Shown here: positions 31,348-42,472 of the stretch, one piece after another
Layout: each line of letters starts with the position of its first letter
Position numbering within the stretch: position 1 is the first letter of the stretch
Source: Corynespora cassiicola
Lineage: Eukaryota; Ascomycota; Dothideomycetes; Pleosporales; Corynesporascaceae
Direction: 5' to 3'
DNA length: 64,000 nucleotides
NCBI GenBank assembly: GCA_022059125.1
Contig: JAEUWY010000005.1
Coordinates: 4,526,001-4,590,000, forward strand
The notes under the pieces: generated by a model
What the model saw: the letters and a program-made list of their open reading frames with translations, nothing else
The model's database searches: none
What the model was told of the DNA's origin: nothing
Translations under genes and position numbers: made by a program

Positions 31348-31857
31348 ATACCCTTTTGTTGATGGCTTGGTCATTGGCTGTGTACTTTTTCTATTTATTT
31401 CCTAACCTTTTTTTATTGTACTCAAGAGAAGAAAAGTCATTCATGAACATCTTAACCAAATGGACGGCCAAGATGGAAAGACTTCTCCAATGCCTAGTGA
31501 TCAAGCTGTCAATATAAAGACTTACGGATCTCCAGTCCTATCCACAACCTTTATTATGGTATATTGTGCGAATTCTTGGTCATTTGGTTGACACAGGTAA
31601 AGGTTCGCCAAGAATCCGATTGTTCCATAGGCGGAGCTCAGCTCCGATGCAACTCGGGAAAGCTCTTCCTCGCTCAATTACTTGAGCGTCATGGCTCGGA
31701 ATCTCGGTAGGGCATCCGAAGGATGGCAGAACGTAGAATAATGTGTCGAATTTCATTTTTTTTTTTCAATAAATATAGGTGGTCAGCATACCATCTGATT
31801 ACCGTCTCCGCTCATTGTCCCCTCTCGTACTGCCAAAGTCATTTCACTCCTGCCATC
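31348..31857. other. Intergenic, nothing recognised
   Basis: 510 bp; promoter of the SDR at 31858, including a T10-12 run and AATAAATATAGG near 31755-31780. No frame of note. Confidence 0.5.
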
Positions 31858-32653
31858 ATGTCGATCAAAGACAAAGTCATCACCATTACCGGCGCTGCAT
31901 CGGGCATTGGCCTTGAAACATCAAAGCTATTTGCTAGCAAAGGCGCAAAACTCTCCCTTGCCGATATACAAGAAAAACCACTCAAATTCCTCGGGGAAGA
32001 GTTGTTAAAGAACGGTGCGCAAGTAATGATTACCGTTGTAGATATCAGCGACAGAAAACAGGTCGAAGACTGGCTAGCTGCGACTACAGCTCGATTTGGA
32101 AAAATCGATGGAGCGGCCAATCTCGCAGGCGTGTTGGGGAGACAGAACAATATTGCCTCAATTGAAGAGATTGACGATAACGACTGGGACTTTATCTTCA
32201 GTGTCAACACCAAAGGGCTTTTGAATTGCATGCGCGCACAGATTCCCAACTTCAATGATGGGGGAGCCATAGTAAATGCGTCAAGTATTCTCGGCCTGAT
32301 CGGCGCAAAGAAGAATCTCGGCTACGTTGCTTCCAAGCATGCAGTGGTTGGTATGACTAGAGCGGCAGCCAAAGAGCTTGGACATAGAAATATCCGGGTG
32401 AACTGTTTCTGCCCGTAAGTTGAAGAGATTTTCCAAAGCACATACACTGAACCTTCTTAGTGGACCTGTCGATACTCCAATGTTCCGAAAGTCAGCCGAG
32501 ATTCGAGGAACCAAGATGGATACCAGTTTTTTGGCTTTGAATAGGGCTGCCGATCAGAAAGAAGTACCACCACTCATAGAATTTCTGATCTCGGATGCAT
32601 CGTCGTATATCACTGGCAATGCCATGCCGATAGATGGCGGTTGGTATTGCTGA
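31858..32653 (+). CDS. Short-chain dehydrogenase/reductase (classical SDR)
   Basis: Two exons, 31858-32414 and 32461-32653, giving 249 aa, the normal SDR length. NAD(P)-binding TGAASGIG at 11-18, D37 after the second strand (LSLAD, suggesting NAD preference), NLAG at 88-91 in place of the usual NNAG, catalytic Ser in NASSILG, and Y156-x3-K160 in LGYVASKH. C-terminal signature GPVDTPMF and ITGNAMPIDGGW. It oxidises or reduces an alcohol/ketone in the cytosol; the substrate is unknown. The intron splits the CPGPVDTP motif. A second SDR follows in the same direction 600 bp downstream. Confidence 0.88.
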
Positions 32654-33251
32654 GAGTACGGGGTTTATCACCTTGATTCCCTAAAGGCTTAAGAACGGGA
32701 CAGTTTCTCTTGCACATCATTCTACGCCCTTTGCAGTTCAAACATCAAGTTGACGGATATATTGTTAGCGTAGATAGCGGATTACGGTAGCCTGTTAACT
32801 ACGCGAGGCCCCTAGTAAAAGCTATAATGTTAGATTCCTTCACAATGTACATGGGCAGAAAGGAAAATGTAAAATACCGTCATGCTTCACATTCTCATAT
32901 AATAGAGGGTCGGTGACTAGTCGGTCTTTTGCCAACTAATCTGGTTTTGAGCCGGGTTCAAACTAGTGCCGTATTACCTTGAGCACAAGGTCATGCAGCG
33001 GAATTCATAACGGTCCGAGCGAGCTACCCCAGATTGCGGCCCGGAAAACGGATGCTAAACAGCCCGCACTCATTCAGACAAGATGCCTCTCGGTTATTTG
33101 CTTTTGCTACCCCTCCTTGCCGCTAGTCACTTTTCGGCAGCCTTTACCCGCTTAGCTATATTTGACCGAACCCTGATAATTGTAGACAGCGAGTCAAAGA
33201 GACCGTCGTCCGCCAAGTTCTCGAGCAGCTAGATATCTTATCGTTGTACCC
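32654..33251. other. Intergenic between two SDR genes
   Basis: 598 bp with no coding frame. A GGTTCAAAC-like word at about 32957 was checked as a tRNA T-loop and does not fold into one. Confidence 0.5.
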
Positions 33252-34227
33252 ATGGCTTTCGTCGACATACCATTGGAAGGTAAAATCATCCTCATCACGG
33301 GCGGAGCGTCAGGTAAGAATCACACCACATGTACATCCCCGCAATGGCCTAACCCGAATCCCAGGCATCGGACTGTCACTAGCAAAACAATCTTACAAAC
33401 AGGGAGCCCGCGTCCTCGTTGCCGATATTCGTTCGACCCCCGATCTTGATACATTCGCCGAGGGAAAAGACTCAGTCCTCTATGTCCCGTGTGACGTCAC
33501 CAAATTTTCAGAGTTGAGAAAGGCTCTGGATGCCTGCGAAGAAAAATGGAACGACGTTCCCGATGCCTATGGAATCTGCGCTGGCCTATTTGAGCCATCA
33601 TTTTCAAACTTTTGGCTTGACCCCGAGGATGAAGGATACAAGCAGGTCGAGGTTAATGTGTCGCATCCTATCAAGCTGACAAGGTTGGCCATGACTAAGA
33701 GCTTGGGCCGGGGTAAACGGGCTAGCGTTTGCATCATTGTAAGACAAAGGCGCCCTTTTTAGGACGAAAACTCACTAGTGCAGTCCTCCATTGGCGGTAT
33801 AGCCGGAAACATTGCGGCACCATTGTATTGTGCTACAAAGCACGCGGTTGTCGGCTTTGTAAAGTCTCTCAAAGACAGCGAGCCCATTACTGGCGTCAAG
33901 GTTACTGCTATATGCCCCGCAGTGGTTAACACTCCACTGTTCACACCAGAAAAACAGAGTCAGTTCTCATACCATGCGTCCAAGGCTTTATCTCCGGACA
34001 CGGTCGCAGAGCACATGACACAGTTGATTCAAGAGAAGCGATACGGATGCGGTACAGTCTTGGAATTGAGCCTCAAGGGTTCTAGGGTTATTCCAGAGTG
34101 GAACATTCCGCCACCCGATGGCGAGGGTACTGGGGCTGAGTTTGACATGGAGGCGTTTACCAAGGCTATGCTGAAACCCATTGTCGAGAAGTTGGATACC
34201 GAACGAGGGACAGGGCCTAAGCTGTGA
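33252..34227 (+). CDS. Short-chain dehydrogenase (15-PGDH-like SDR)
   Basis: Three exons, 33252-33312, 33365-33738 and 33784-34227, giving 292 aa. TGGASGIG at 16-23, ADIRS after strand 2, active-site Tyr/Lys in PLYCATKHAVVG (Y160, K164) preceded by SVCIISSIGGIAG. The C-terminal half has TAICPAVVNTPLF. The arrangement resembles fungal NAD-dependent SDRs related to 15-hydroxyprostaglandin dehydrogenase. For intron 2 the acceptor at 33783 (GTGCAG) was used because it restores SSIGGIAG; the AG at 33779 would not. Same strand as the SDR at 31858, perhaps an old tandem duplication followed by strong divergence, or recruitment to one pathway. Confidence 0.85.
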
Positions 34228-34460
34228 ACCATACATGTGCAACCTTTTTCAAAGTTGTCTTTCTAAACGAATCCACCACGCAATTCTTGGCTTTCACCAG
34301 CCAGTTGCATGCATCAAGTTGTTCGCTCACAAGTCTTGCACAATACATCGGCCCAGACCCAATATTTTTCAGTAAATGATCAATGACGCTCGCCTTTTAG
34401 CCTTCCGCAATTTACTTGGACTTTAGCGCGGTTAGTGTTCCAACAATATCGTGAAGGGAT

Positions 34461-35009
34461 ATGGCTTCCATGATCTCAAAGACCAAGGCGGCCAATGACA
34501 GATGGAGGTCCACTTCTTCGCTTGAACCAAATGTACCTATTCTAAATAGACCGGAATCAGCGACTTCAAGGGGCAATCTTGGCCAATCGTTCTGCATGAA
34601 AACCCTGCCCAAAAGAGACAGTGCCCCCAAAGCCACAACTCCACTCATGGACAGTTCAGAGACAAAGGAGCTTAGCAGTCCAAGGTATTCCGTAGAAGAT
34701 GTAAGAAAGATTGCAGGATTTCCAAAGTATGGGATCTCCAAGATCTCTGCGAACATCAGGATGGGTAAACTCAGACTGTGGAAACAGCAGAACGCTTCAG
34801 AGAGCATTTCAGACAAGGAGCAGAAGGGGGATAAGACTCCAGGATCCGATTGGTGGTCTGACCCTGCCCTCTCTCAAGAGGAAACGTGTGTTGGGAGAAT
34901 TGAAACATATCGTTTTGCTCCAACTGGTTTGGATATAGATCGGTGGGTGTACTACGACGGGAATGAGGTAGATGAGTATTTCGATTACGGGTTTGATAAA
35001 GAGCAATGA
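34461..35009 (+). CDS. Hypothetical protein
   Basis: Single frame of 182 aa from the ATG at 34461. It is hydrophilic and Ser/Lys-rich, with no signal peptide, membrane segment or recognised motif. The C-terminal third has many aromatic and acidic residues (DRWVYYDGNEVDEYFDYGF). It sits in an AT-rich block of orphan genes. Without homology the evidence is length and an undisturbed frame only. Confidence 0.4.
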   Translation: MASMISKTKAANDRWRSTSSLEPNVPILNRPESATSRGNLGQSFCMKTLPKRDSAPKATTPLMDSSETKELSSPRYSVEDVRKIAGFPKYGISKISANIRMGKLRLWKQQNASESISDKEQKGDKTPGSDWWSDPALSQEETCVGRIETYRFAPTGLDIDRWVYYDGNEVDEYFDYGFDKEQ

Positions 35010-35256
35010 ATCCTAAACATTTACTAATGCCTATCAGAGATTTTGAATAGCGTACAGTTATGTGAGTTGGTGCTTAGAAATAATAGAAAGCAGTGACTAT
35101 ACAGCAGTGATTAATGAATGTGTATATCTTACAACTATTGTATACTCACAAGGTAGTTAAAGGCAACCATTATTTTCCTGAAGATCCTTGCACGATCTAT
35201 TTAAGACGTTGATTTTGTTCTCGATAAGAGAATTGATACACACAACAGCCATAGAC

Positions 35257-36028
35257 ATGGATATCAATCCTTACGATGAATTGCTTGGGCCGGATGATTA
35301 CTTTGTCAGGTCAGTATCAACAATCTTTGTTGTCCCGGAATCTGTTGACCAAATGTTTAGCGACATCTTCAAGTTGCTGCCACAGGAGGACGGCAACGTC
35401 GAAGCTGTACTTGGCAACTTTGTCAAGATAACCAACTTTTGGATTAGAGATGTCGAATCACTTTCGTGTTTTAATCAATTTGTGCGGCTTTTCCGAGTAG
35501 CCAATCTAGTGCGAACGGTTCAGTTCCCGTGGTTTGGAGAAGTTTCTCTGGTTGGAAAGCGACTCGACCGCGAATTTTTTCAGCTCACAGACCAGTGCAA
35601 AGATATAGAGAATATCTGTCTCAGTTTCAATGTCCCGTCGTTGCTCATGCCCATGACGATGTACAGTGAGGAAGAACCGTATCTAGTTAAGCGTAATGTC
35701 CCGATTATCGGTCTTGTGCGACAAATACCAGCTTTCTGATCTCTTCGGTATCAGCGAGCCAAGAAATAGAGAGAAGCTCCATGGTGTGGTTAAACTCAAG
35801 CGTATTCTCCTCTCAATCAATGAAAAGGAGTTTGAGTTTGGTGATTTTCCTAAGGCAGAGGCTTGTCATGCTATGTTGTCTCTATATCATCTGGCCAGAC
35901 ACATTGAGGAACGCTACATCCACTACAGAAAGGTGAAAATCACTGTTCTGACACCCGACCACGATGACTACACGTCAAGGGAGGTTAGCTTTTTTAAAGC
36001 AACGCTAGAACGTTTGGGTGGCATATGA
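35257..36028 (+). pseudogene. 2EXR/F-box-like relative with frameshift
   Basis: Frame 1 runs from the ATG at 35257 (MDINPYDELLGPDDYF) to a stop at 35737-35739; the adjoining frame is open from 35687 to 36028. The first part ends its homology near LLMPMTMYSEEEPYLV. The second begins LSVLCDKYQLSDLFGI and continues VKLKRILLSINEKEF. This parallels the uninterrupted order in the gene at 6805-7674 (SSLIKTK, SVHLFSLQDLI, LNKITIMVY). So one extra base between 35687 and about 35700 breaks the gene. A 76-nt intron at 35679-35754 would also restore frame but would delete the conserved-looking stretch. It also lacks the N-terminal LPxELR motif of its relatives. Confidence 0.55.
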
Positions 36029-36516
36029 GAGCGTCGAGACATCAGGGCATCATGATCAGACATGGTGGAGAGTAGCTAATATTGAAAAGAAAAAGCATTC
36101 TCTAATATCTTGTGCAGTTCAGGATTCAGCATGACACAGTGACGGGAATTCGAAGATTTCATGTTGACATGGAAGCAAGCAGTACCAGCTTCATTGATTA
36201 AGTTGATATAATAGCAGCGCCAAAACTCCATGGGTAGATGTGTTACACATTGATTATATAGTGACACAAGTCCCGCTTAACGTGGCCCAACCTGCACCAA
36301 CAACAAACCTAGCCGAACTGAAATATTATTTTTAAATAATCTATATTTGTGGTCTGACCATGTGTATATACTAACAGATATAATGACAAGGAACCTCGTG
36401 TGGACAAAGACCAAACGGCGAAGCCATCAAGTACGATATAATAAATTCCAACACTGAAAAGTCTCTCACAATCCAATTATTTGAACTTATTTCCATGCGT
36501 TATACTGGATCAAAAT
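36029..36516. other. Intergenic, AT-rich
   Basis: 488 bp, strongly AT-rich (for example AAATATTATTTTTAAATAATCTATATTTG at about 36320), no coding frame. Confidence 0.5.
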
Positions 36517-37438
36517 ATGGCTTCGGGACCTGCTGCAGATAATGAAACCTGGGAAAAGTGTAAGACGAGGGGCGAATTTTTGTGTGCATTCATGAAAGCC
36601 GACGATGAGGCTGCGGGGAAGAGACTCGAGCCTCCGCAAGACTCAGCCGCTAGTCGTTTCAACAACTTCCCTGAGCTCTTCAAGACTTTGGGATGGTGGC
36701 AAGGTCAAGATGAGAAAACTACTTTCACTGAGGGGGGCTACGGACTTGAATGGGCATTTGAAAACCTCGGAATCTCGAAAGAGAAGGAAGATTGGACATT
36801 CTGCAAGGTTATAGATGATGACCAACGCGAAAACGCCTCTAAATCTTACGAGCAGAGCTACAATGTCGTGGGGAAATCATATCGGGTAGGTATCTCCACA
36901 AACATACAATGTTTGCTAACAAAACCAGGCCACTGGTGCATACTACACGGTTCCTATCAACGTCAAGAACGGTGTCATCATCGTCGCGAAGCAATACAGC
37001 CCCGCATTCAAGGCTGCCAATCGCATTCCTCCCGTCATCGAGCTCCCAGAACTTAGGTATTCATCAGACGTGGTGTGGGCCCTCTGGAAAGAGCAGACCA
37101 ATCTCCATGCCAGGGAACCAGGCACGAGTGCCCAAATTCGTCACATTATTACATTCGACATCGATAACGAACTCACAAAGTCAATCATGAATCGGGCATT
37201 AAAGGAGCTTGGTCTCTATCGTGATCCTGGTTGGCCAGGCTTCGAATTCTCCATGGATTCGGACGGGGCAAAGGCAATTTTGGGTAGTCCCAACGGCTTA
37301 GGAATTGGATATCTCCTGGGCCAGCACAAGAAAGAGCTCGGAAACATGGAGGTCAAGTTCATCCGAATATTCCAAAGTGACATTTCTTCGGACAACAAAG
37401 AGTTTTGGTGTATTTACTGGGGGCTTGGAGCTGTGTAG
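36517..37438 (+). CDS. Hypothetical protein, two exons
   Basis: Exons 36517-36885 and 36929-37438 give 292 aa. The 43-nt intron has GTAGGT, TGCTAAC and CCAG signals, and the join yields KSYRATGAYYTVPINV. No signal peptide, membrane segment or known motif. The sequence is globular in character, with conserved-looking aromatic blocks (FKTLGWWQGQDEKTTF, NGLGIGYLLGQHKKELG, WCIYWGLGAV). I do not recognise the family. The clean splice signals and long frames support a real gene. It is the last gene of the AT-rich orphan block. Confidence 0.62.
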
Positions 37439-38480
37439 CAGATGTAGCAAATTGTCGGCTCAGGTCATTTATCATGTTACTTACTTGTTGCATTTCATGT
37501 ATTGGGCAAAACAAATGCCACTTAGCTTTCCCATCTAGATTTCCCTGTTTTTTCAATGTACTATTACTATTTCCTCTTATAGACATGGACTAGCTGAAGC
37601 GTGCTCACTCATCTGCATGAGTTTTGCATACCGATTCTCTACTCCTAGCTCAACGAGTCTGTGACCAAAGGATCCCGGAATTACTTTGATCTACTGTACG
37701 GTGTGCTCTAATAGAGAAGAATACGGTTGAGTTGGCATCGGGTCATCCTAGGCTGATCAGGGTCCATAGCGGGGAATCGAACAAGTTGGTCGACTCCAAG
37801 CTCCTTCTGCAATCCACTAGGGATGCTTGCATGGCATGGACCCTGAATAGATTTGTCGGACAAATCACGTTCTCGATTTTGATGAGAAAAGTGGCAAAAG
37901 GTGGAGCAAAGGTCTGGCTTGTTCTGCACGCCACAGTATGGACAAAATTCGGATCTACACGCAATCCTACAGATTGAAGGACAGGCTCCGGCATGGACTT
38001 TGGTCTCAACGTGTCATGTACCACTCAAACAGAGATCTGCCACAGTAGGGCTGCTTGCCGGGGCTCGACGATCAGAGTGCGGCCGACAACGAACAGGCAC
38101 GGCGGCCAAGTGCGACGGCCAACGTGACAAGAGAGTCCAGGAAATGAAGCCGCCTCCAACTCATCTCGAAAGCTAGGCCGGGGTGGGCAGGCGGAGGAAG
38201 TGGCAGTTCACGGCTGGGCGGGCGCTGAGTGGTACGCGGCCAGTCTTGGCCTCAGCACTTGACGAGGGTGGTTCCCGGATCCCGCGCCCCTTTTCAGCCG
38301 GGGTCGCGCGCCTCACGGCCTCGCAGCCGGCGTAGCGATGCGAGAAAACGGGCGTGTGCCCCCTCCATCCGCAACGACCACCATCCTCTGTCTTTTTGGA
38401 TTCCTCAGCGACGGCAACGAGCGGTGCTTCAGCGGCGGCTTTCGGTGATTACACATGGTGCAGACGGCCTCGACGCCATC
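37439..38480. other. Intergenic, composition boundary
   Basis: 1.04 kb. The left half is AT-rich, the right half (from about 38050) abruptly GC-rich. The frame of the carboxylesterase is open upstream of its ATG to 38229 but without ATG, so it is treated as 5' UTR. Confidence 0.5.
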
Positions 38481-40295
38481 ATGACGGCCACGTTGAACAA
38501 GGGCTTCACGCCCCGGATTCTGCTGGATCGCAGGGTCATCTTGGCCATTTTTGCCTGCTTCTTCCTTGGCTCTGCCATCGTCTTCTTCTCGTCCTCCTCC
38601 AACATACGGCCGACATACGACTGGCTGCCCAAGTCCTCCAAGACGGAATCCGCCTTTAGCGTGCCCCCCAAGAACGAAAACGATCCCCATGTCGTGGAAC
38701 TCGACTACCTGACCTTCCGCCCCAAGACGTCCGAGACGGTCAAGTTCTACTGGAACATCCCCTACGCCGCGAGCGCTGGCGGCGAGAACCGCTTCAGGGC
38801 GCCACAGCCCGTGCCCAAGAGATACAATGGAACCATGGAGTGGTCGGGCGAGCTGGGCATGTGCCCGCGCATTCAGAAGATTGATCCCACCCAGCGCAAC
38901 CGAGAGGACGTGGCAGGCCCCGAAATCTCCGGCCTCGAGACGAAGATCACCGAGGACTGCCTCAGTCTGAATGTCTTCACGCCGATTGATGCCGAGGCGG
39001 GCGACGATCTCCCCGTCGTGGTCAACATCCCCGGCGGAGGCTTCCATCTCCCAGGCCGCGCCAACGGCGGAGAGCTGGTGGAGAAGAGCAGGGGCAAGGA
39101 CGACAAGGGCGTCATTGTGGTCACGCTGTACTACCGCAATGGCATCTACGGCTTCCTCAGTGGCGACGAGATTGAAAAGGACGGCGACTTCAACATGGGC
39201 CTCAAGGACCAGCGCGCGGCACTGGAGTGGGTGCAAAAGTACATTCGATACTTTGGCGGCAACCCCGACCACGTCGTCATCATGGGAACCAGTGCTGGAG
39301 CGGCCTCTGTGCTGCTGCAAATGGCCGCCAACGAGGGCGACAACTACGTCAACGTCCCGGGCACCGGCCGCAAGCGCCTCTTCCACGGCGCTATCGCGCA
39401 ATCTCCCGCGGCACCCACCTTTTACACGCGCGAACAGGCCAACCACTTTTGGAAGAATGTTGCCGAAGGCGTCAACTGCACCGACCTTTCCGTCGAATGC
39501 GTCCGCGACTCGTCGGTCGGTGACCTCTATTTCGAAAACTACCCCATGTCGTTCCCCGGGCGCGACTCGCCCCCACGCTGGATGTGGGCACCCACCGCCG
39601 AAAAGGAAGGCGGCATGTGGACGAAGCCCGCCCTCTCGGCCATCATCGAAGGCAAATTCACGCCCATACCCGCCATCATCGGCTTCACCTCCAACGAGGG
39701 CTCCGACCAGGTGAAGAAGGCGACCGACAACCTGGGCGAATTCAAGTCGTACCTCAAGGACCACTACCCCCTGCTCACCGACGCCGACCTCGACCTCCTC
39801 GCCCGCAACTACCCCAACGACCGCCACTGGCCCGACTCGGGCCGCTACTGGGACGCCGTGGCCAAGGCCCAGGGCGAGATACGCTACATTTGCCCCGCGT
39901 ACCTGTCCTCGAACAGCATGGCCGAGCACAACGGCAACAGCGACGCCGCGGGGGACGTGCGCACGTGGCAGTACCACTGGGACGTGGTCTGGGGGCCCGA
40001 CAAAGACAACGGCTTCGGGACCAAGCATGCGGCCACGGTCGGCAAGATTATGAGTAAAGCGCCAAACTGGATCTCGGATTACTTCATCAGCTTCATGAAG
40101 CACCTGGATCCGAATGTGGATCGCAATGGCCAGACGCCGTATTGGGATGCATTGGATATGTCGGCTCCGCAGCGCTTGTTCTTCACCAATCGCCAGGATC
40201 AGAGCAAGGTGCTTGTCACGCTCGAGGATCGCGATCAGGAGAGGCATCGCAGGTGTGAGGATATTCGGAAGATGATGCCGAGGACGCAGCAATGA
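38481..40295 (+). CDS. Membrane-anchored type B carboxylesterase/lipase
   Basis: Intronless, 604 aa from the ATG at 38481. A short basic cytosolic segment precedes one hydrophobic helix (VILAIFACFFLGSAIVFF, 19-36), so it is a type II membrane protein facing the lumen or outside. The alpha/beta-hydrolase core shows EDCLSLNVFTP (type B signature 2), oxyanion-hole GGGF at 185-188, nucleophile S271 in GTSAGAAS, acid E406 in FTSNEGSDQ, and a His in the GTKHAATVG region. It hydrolyses carboxyl esters; the substrate is unknown. A signal anchor instead of a cleaved signal peptide is less common in this family. Strong GC3 bias produces a 659-codon antisense shadow frame. Confidence 0.87.
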   Translation: MTATLNKGFTPRILLDRRVILAIFACFFLGSAIVFFSSSSNIRPTYDWLPKSSKTESAFSVPPKNENDPHVVELDYLTFRPKTSETVKFYWNIPYAASAGGENRFRAPQPVPKRYNGTMEWSGELGMCPRIQKIDPTQRNREDVAGPEISGLETKITEDCLSLNVFTPIDAEAGDDLPVVVNIPGGGFHLPGRANGGELVEKSRGKDDKGVIVVTLYYRNGIYGFLSGDEIEKDGDFNMGLKDQRAALEWVQKYIRYFGGNPDHVVIMGTSAGAASVLLQMAANEGDNYVNVPGTGRKRLFHGAIAQSPAAPTFYTREQANHFWKNVAEGVNCTDLSVECVRDSSVGDLYFENYPMSFPGRDSPPRWMWAPTAEKEGGMWTKPALSAIIEGKFTPIPAIIGFTSNEGSDQVKKATDNLGEFKSYLKDHYPLLTDADLDLLARNYPNDRHWPDSGRYWDAVAKAQGEIRYICPAYLSSNSMAEHNGNSDAAGDVRTWQYHWDVVWGPDKDNGFGTKHAATVGKIMSKAPNWISDYFISFMKHLDPNVDRNGQTPYWDALDMSAPQRLFFTNRQDQSKVLVTLEDRDQERHRRCEDIRKMMPRTQQ

Positions 40296-40908
40296 TCTTC
40301 TCTCTTGTTCTTCTTCCTGGCCAATTAGCGAGATTTTCTAATTACATATCGTGCCCCCCCCCCCTTTTTTTTCCAACCAGCTCTGCTGAGTTGTTCAAGT
40401 CGGCAGCTTCGCGGCCTGTTTTGATGGCTGTAGAGTGCCTGCGCCCCTTGGTTCTGGGCGGGGACTAGAGATTCCATCCCCGCGTCCCAGGCCTTGCACG
40501 TTGTAAAAGTATACCCTAGAGTTTTTTTTCCCAGCAACTCTTTGTCTGTTATTGCTACTATTTGGGAAATGTGTGTTTTTTTTCGAGGGGTTTTGGATGG
40601 GGCATTGTAGCATATATATGATATCGGGGTACCCAACCCCCTTTTCCCACTGCATCTTGCGTTAATTCAAAGAGTCACATTTTTTCAATATCGGACCCAA
40701 AGTTCATACTCTACAAGTTGGCATCCATATCGTGTTTTGTGTCACTTCTCGAACGTGGTATCATGTAAGAAAGGGTTTCACCCCTATTTCTCTATCCTGA
40801 ATCCTCCATTTCTGGCAGGATCTATATCTAAACTTCTCCCTCCTCATACTCATACAAGAAGAAGAAAAACGATCCAATGCCTCTCCCCCTCGTCCGCAAA
40901 GCCTCAAC
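40296..40908. other. Intergenic between convergent genes
   Basis: 613 bp with C13 and T9 runs near 40353-40375 and further T-runs near 40520 and 40575. These sit downstream of the esterase and fit 3' UTR sequence. No gene. Confidence 0.5.
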
Positions 40909-42472
40909 TTAAACGGAATTCGAGTTATCCGCACAACTCCAAGCAGCGGACCCACCCTTGGCATTATAATCATTAATAATAAAGACAATGGAACCGTACG
41001 TTCCGGCAATCATCAGGAAAGTACCGGACGCAACGACAAACACGCTCCAGCACACCATGGCCATCCAGCGCGGCGACTTGCGCGCCAGCCCCTCGCTCCA
41101 GTTGTCGTACAGCCACATGCAACCCATGGGCTGGAAGCAGATCAGGGTACCGAACAGGGCGCCGATGAGGGAGACGAGGCCGCTGAAGACGGGCACGGCC
41201 GAGGCGATGATGTAGGCGATGAGGCAGACGGCGCCGGTGCAGCCGAGCCAGCTGGCCCAGTGGATCCACGTGTTGGCCGAGAGATGCTTCGAGCCGCGCA
41301 GGGCGCGGACGAAGATGTACTTTGCGGGGAAGTGGGCGAGGAGTAGGGTGGAGACGATGAGACCGGGGAGGGCGATGCCGTAGTTTACCTTCTTCATGGT
41401 GACGCCGGCGGAGCCGAGGGCGGGGGAGGCGACGTAGGAGCCGCAGAAGTAGTAGACGACGACGCCGATGGTGATGTAGATGACGTAGATGCCCGTCTGG
41501 GCGGTCAAGAGGGCGCGGTTGTAGTGGTGGGGGTCACGCATCTCGGCGGCGATGTTGAAGTAGGCCGGTGTGCCGGCGAAGGCGAGGATCATGGACGAAA
41601 GGGCTGCTGCGGCGTCGGGGAAGGTGGGCGTGGTGAAGAGCTTGTAGTCGGACTGCCAGACGCCCCCCTGGGGAGCGGCGGCGGGGCGGTCCTGGACGCC
41701 AACGGCAACAGTAAGGCAGAGGACTGGGCATGTTAGTTGGTATCCTCCTGATTAAGCATGGCTGTCTGTGTAAACTTACTGGCAGTGATGATACTGACCA
41801 AGCCAACCCACGCAAGCCAAGTAATTTTGCCCAGGGTACGAATGCTGCTAAAGACAAAGCCAATAAAGGCAGCAACCGCAACAAAAATGGCAGTGCAGGC
41901 TCCGTGTGTCGAAAGAGAGTTCAGTGCGATGGAAATTCCGAGCATGCCGGAGCCCGAGCAGGCAATCCAGACTAAACAGCGAATTAGTACCTGCTAATCC
42001 TTGATCCCACGGAATAAACAACTTACACAACGAAAAAGCAAAACCCAAGACTTCTCGGCCAACGGCGCCAAAAAGCTTCTGACCCACATCTTCGATGCCG
42101 TACACATCACGGTGCTTGAGCTTGAATTCACCGACCATGTATCCCGACCAGGACGTGATGATGCCAATGAGAGTGAGGGTAATGACTCCGGGAATCATTC
42201 CAAGAGTGTCAAAGGCAGCGGGGATAGAAAGAACACCCAGTCCGACCTGGGCCTTCATCATAATGGCAACCGTTCCCAGCCATCCCACCTGGCATCCAAT
42301 CAGTCAGAGAGTAGAGGAGTTGGCAGGAGTTCAGACATACAGCACGATAATTGGGGCCCTCGTCGGTAATCTCGCCAAATACAGCATCGTTCTCTATGGT
42401 GGCAGCGTCGTCGGCGGCACCGGGGTAGGGTGGGTTCGCATACTCCTCGTCGTACTGCTTCTTGTCCTGCAT
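40909..42472 (-). CDS. AAAP-family neutral amino acid permease (Mtr-like)
   Basis: Four exons, 42472-42341, 42288-42027, 41971-41780 and 41723-40909, giving 466 aa. A 44-residue acidic cytosolic N-terminus precedes about 11 membrane helices. Family features of Aa_trans (PF01490): GWLGTVAIMMKAQVGLGVLSIP at helix 1, GYMVGEFKLKHRDVYGIEDVG after helix 2, and TPAYFNIAAEMRDPHHYNRAL in the large loop. Length and sequence fit the Neurospora Mtr neutral amino acid permease, a plasma-membrane H+ symporter. All three joins keep the frame inside helices (FAFSL-F-WIACSGSG, SIITA-I-LCLTVAVG). The intergenic region to the right is its promoter. Confidence 0.9.

Noticed and set aside
32880..33010. Possible tRNA suggested by a GGTTCAAAC-like T-loop
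   Set aside because: The flanking bases do not pair as a T-stem and no matching acceptor or anticodon stem was found.
35679..35754. Intron as the explanation for the frame change in the 2EXR-like gene at 35257
   Set aside because: A 76-nt GT-AG intron would restore frame, but it removes a stretch that parallels the intact relative at 6805-7674. A single-base frameshift fits better.
38313..40292. 659-codon minus-strand open frame opposite the carboxylesterase
   Set aside because: It is the antisense shadow of a GC3-rich gene with intact esterase motifs. Its own translation shows low-complexity Val/Ala/Gly/His bias and no family features.
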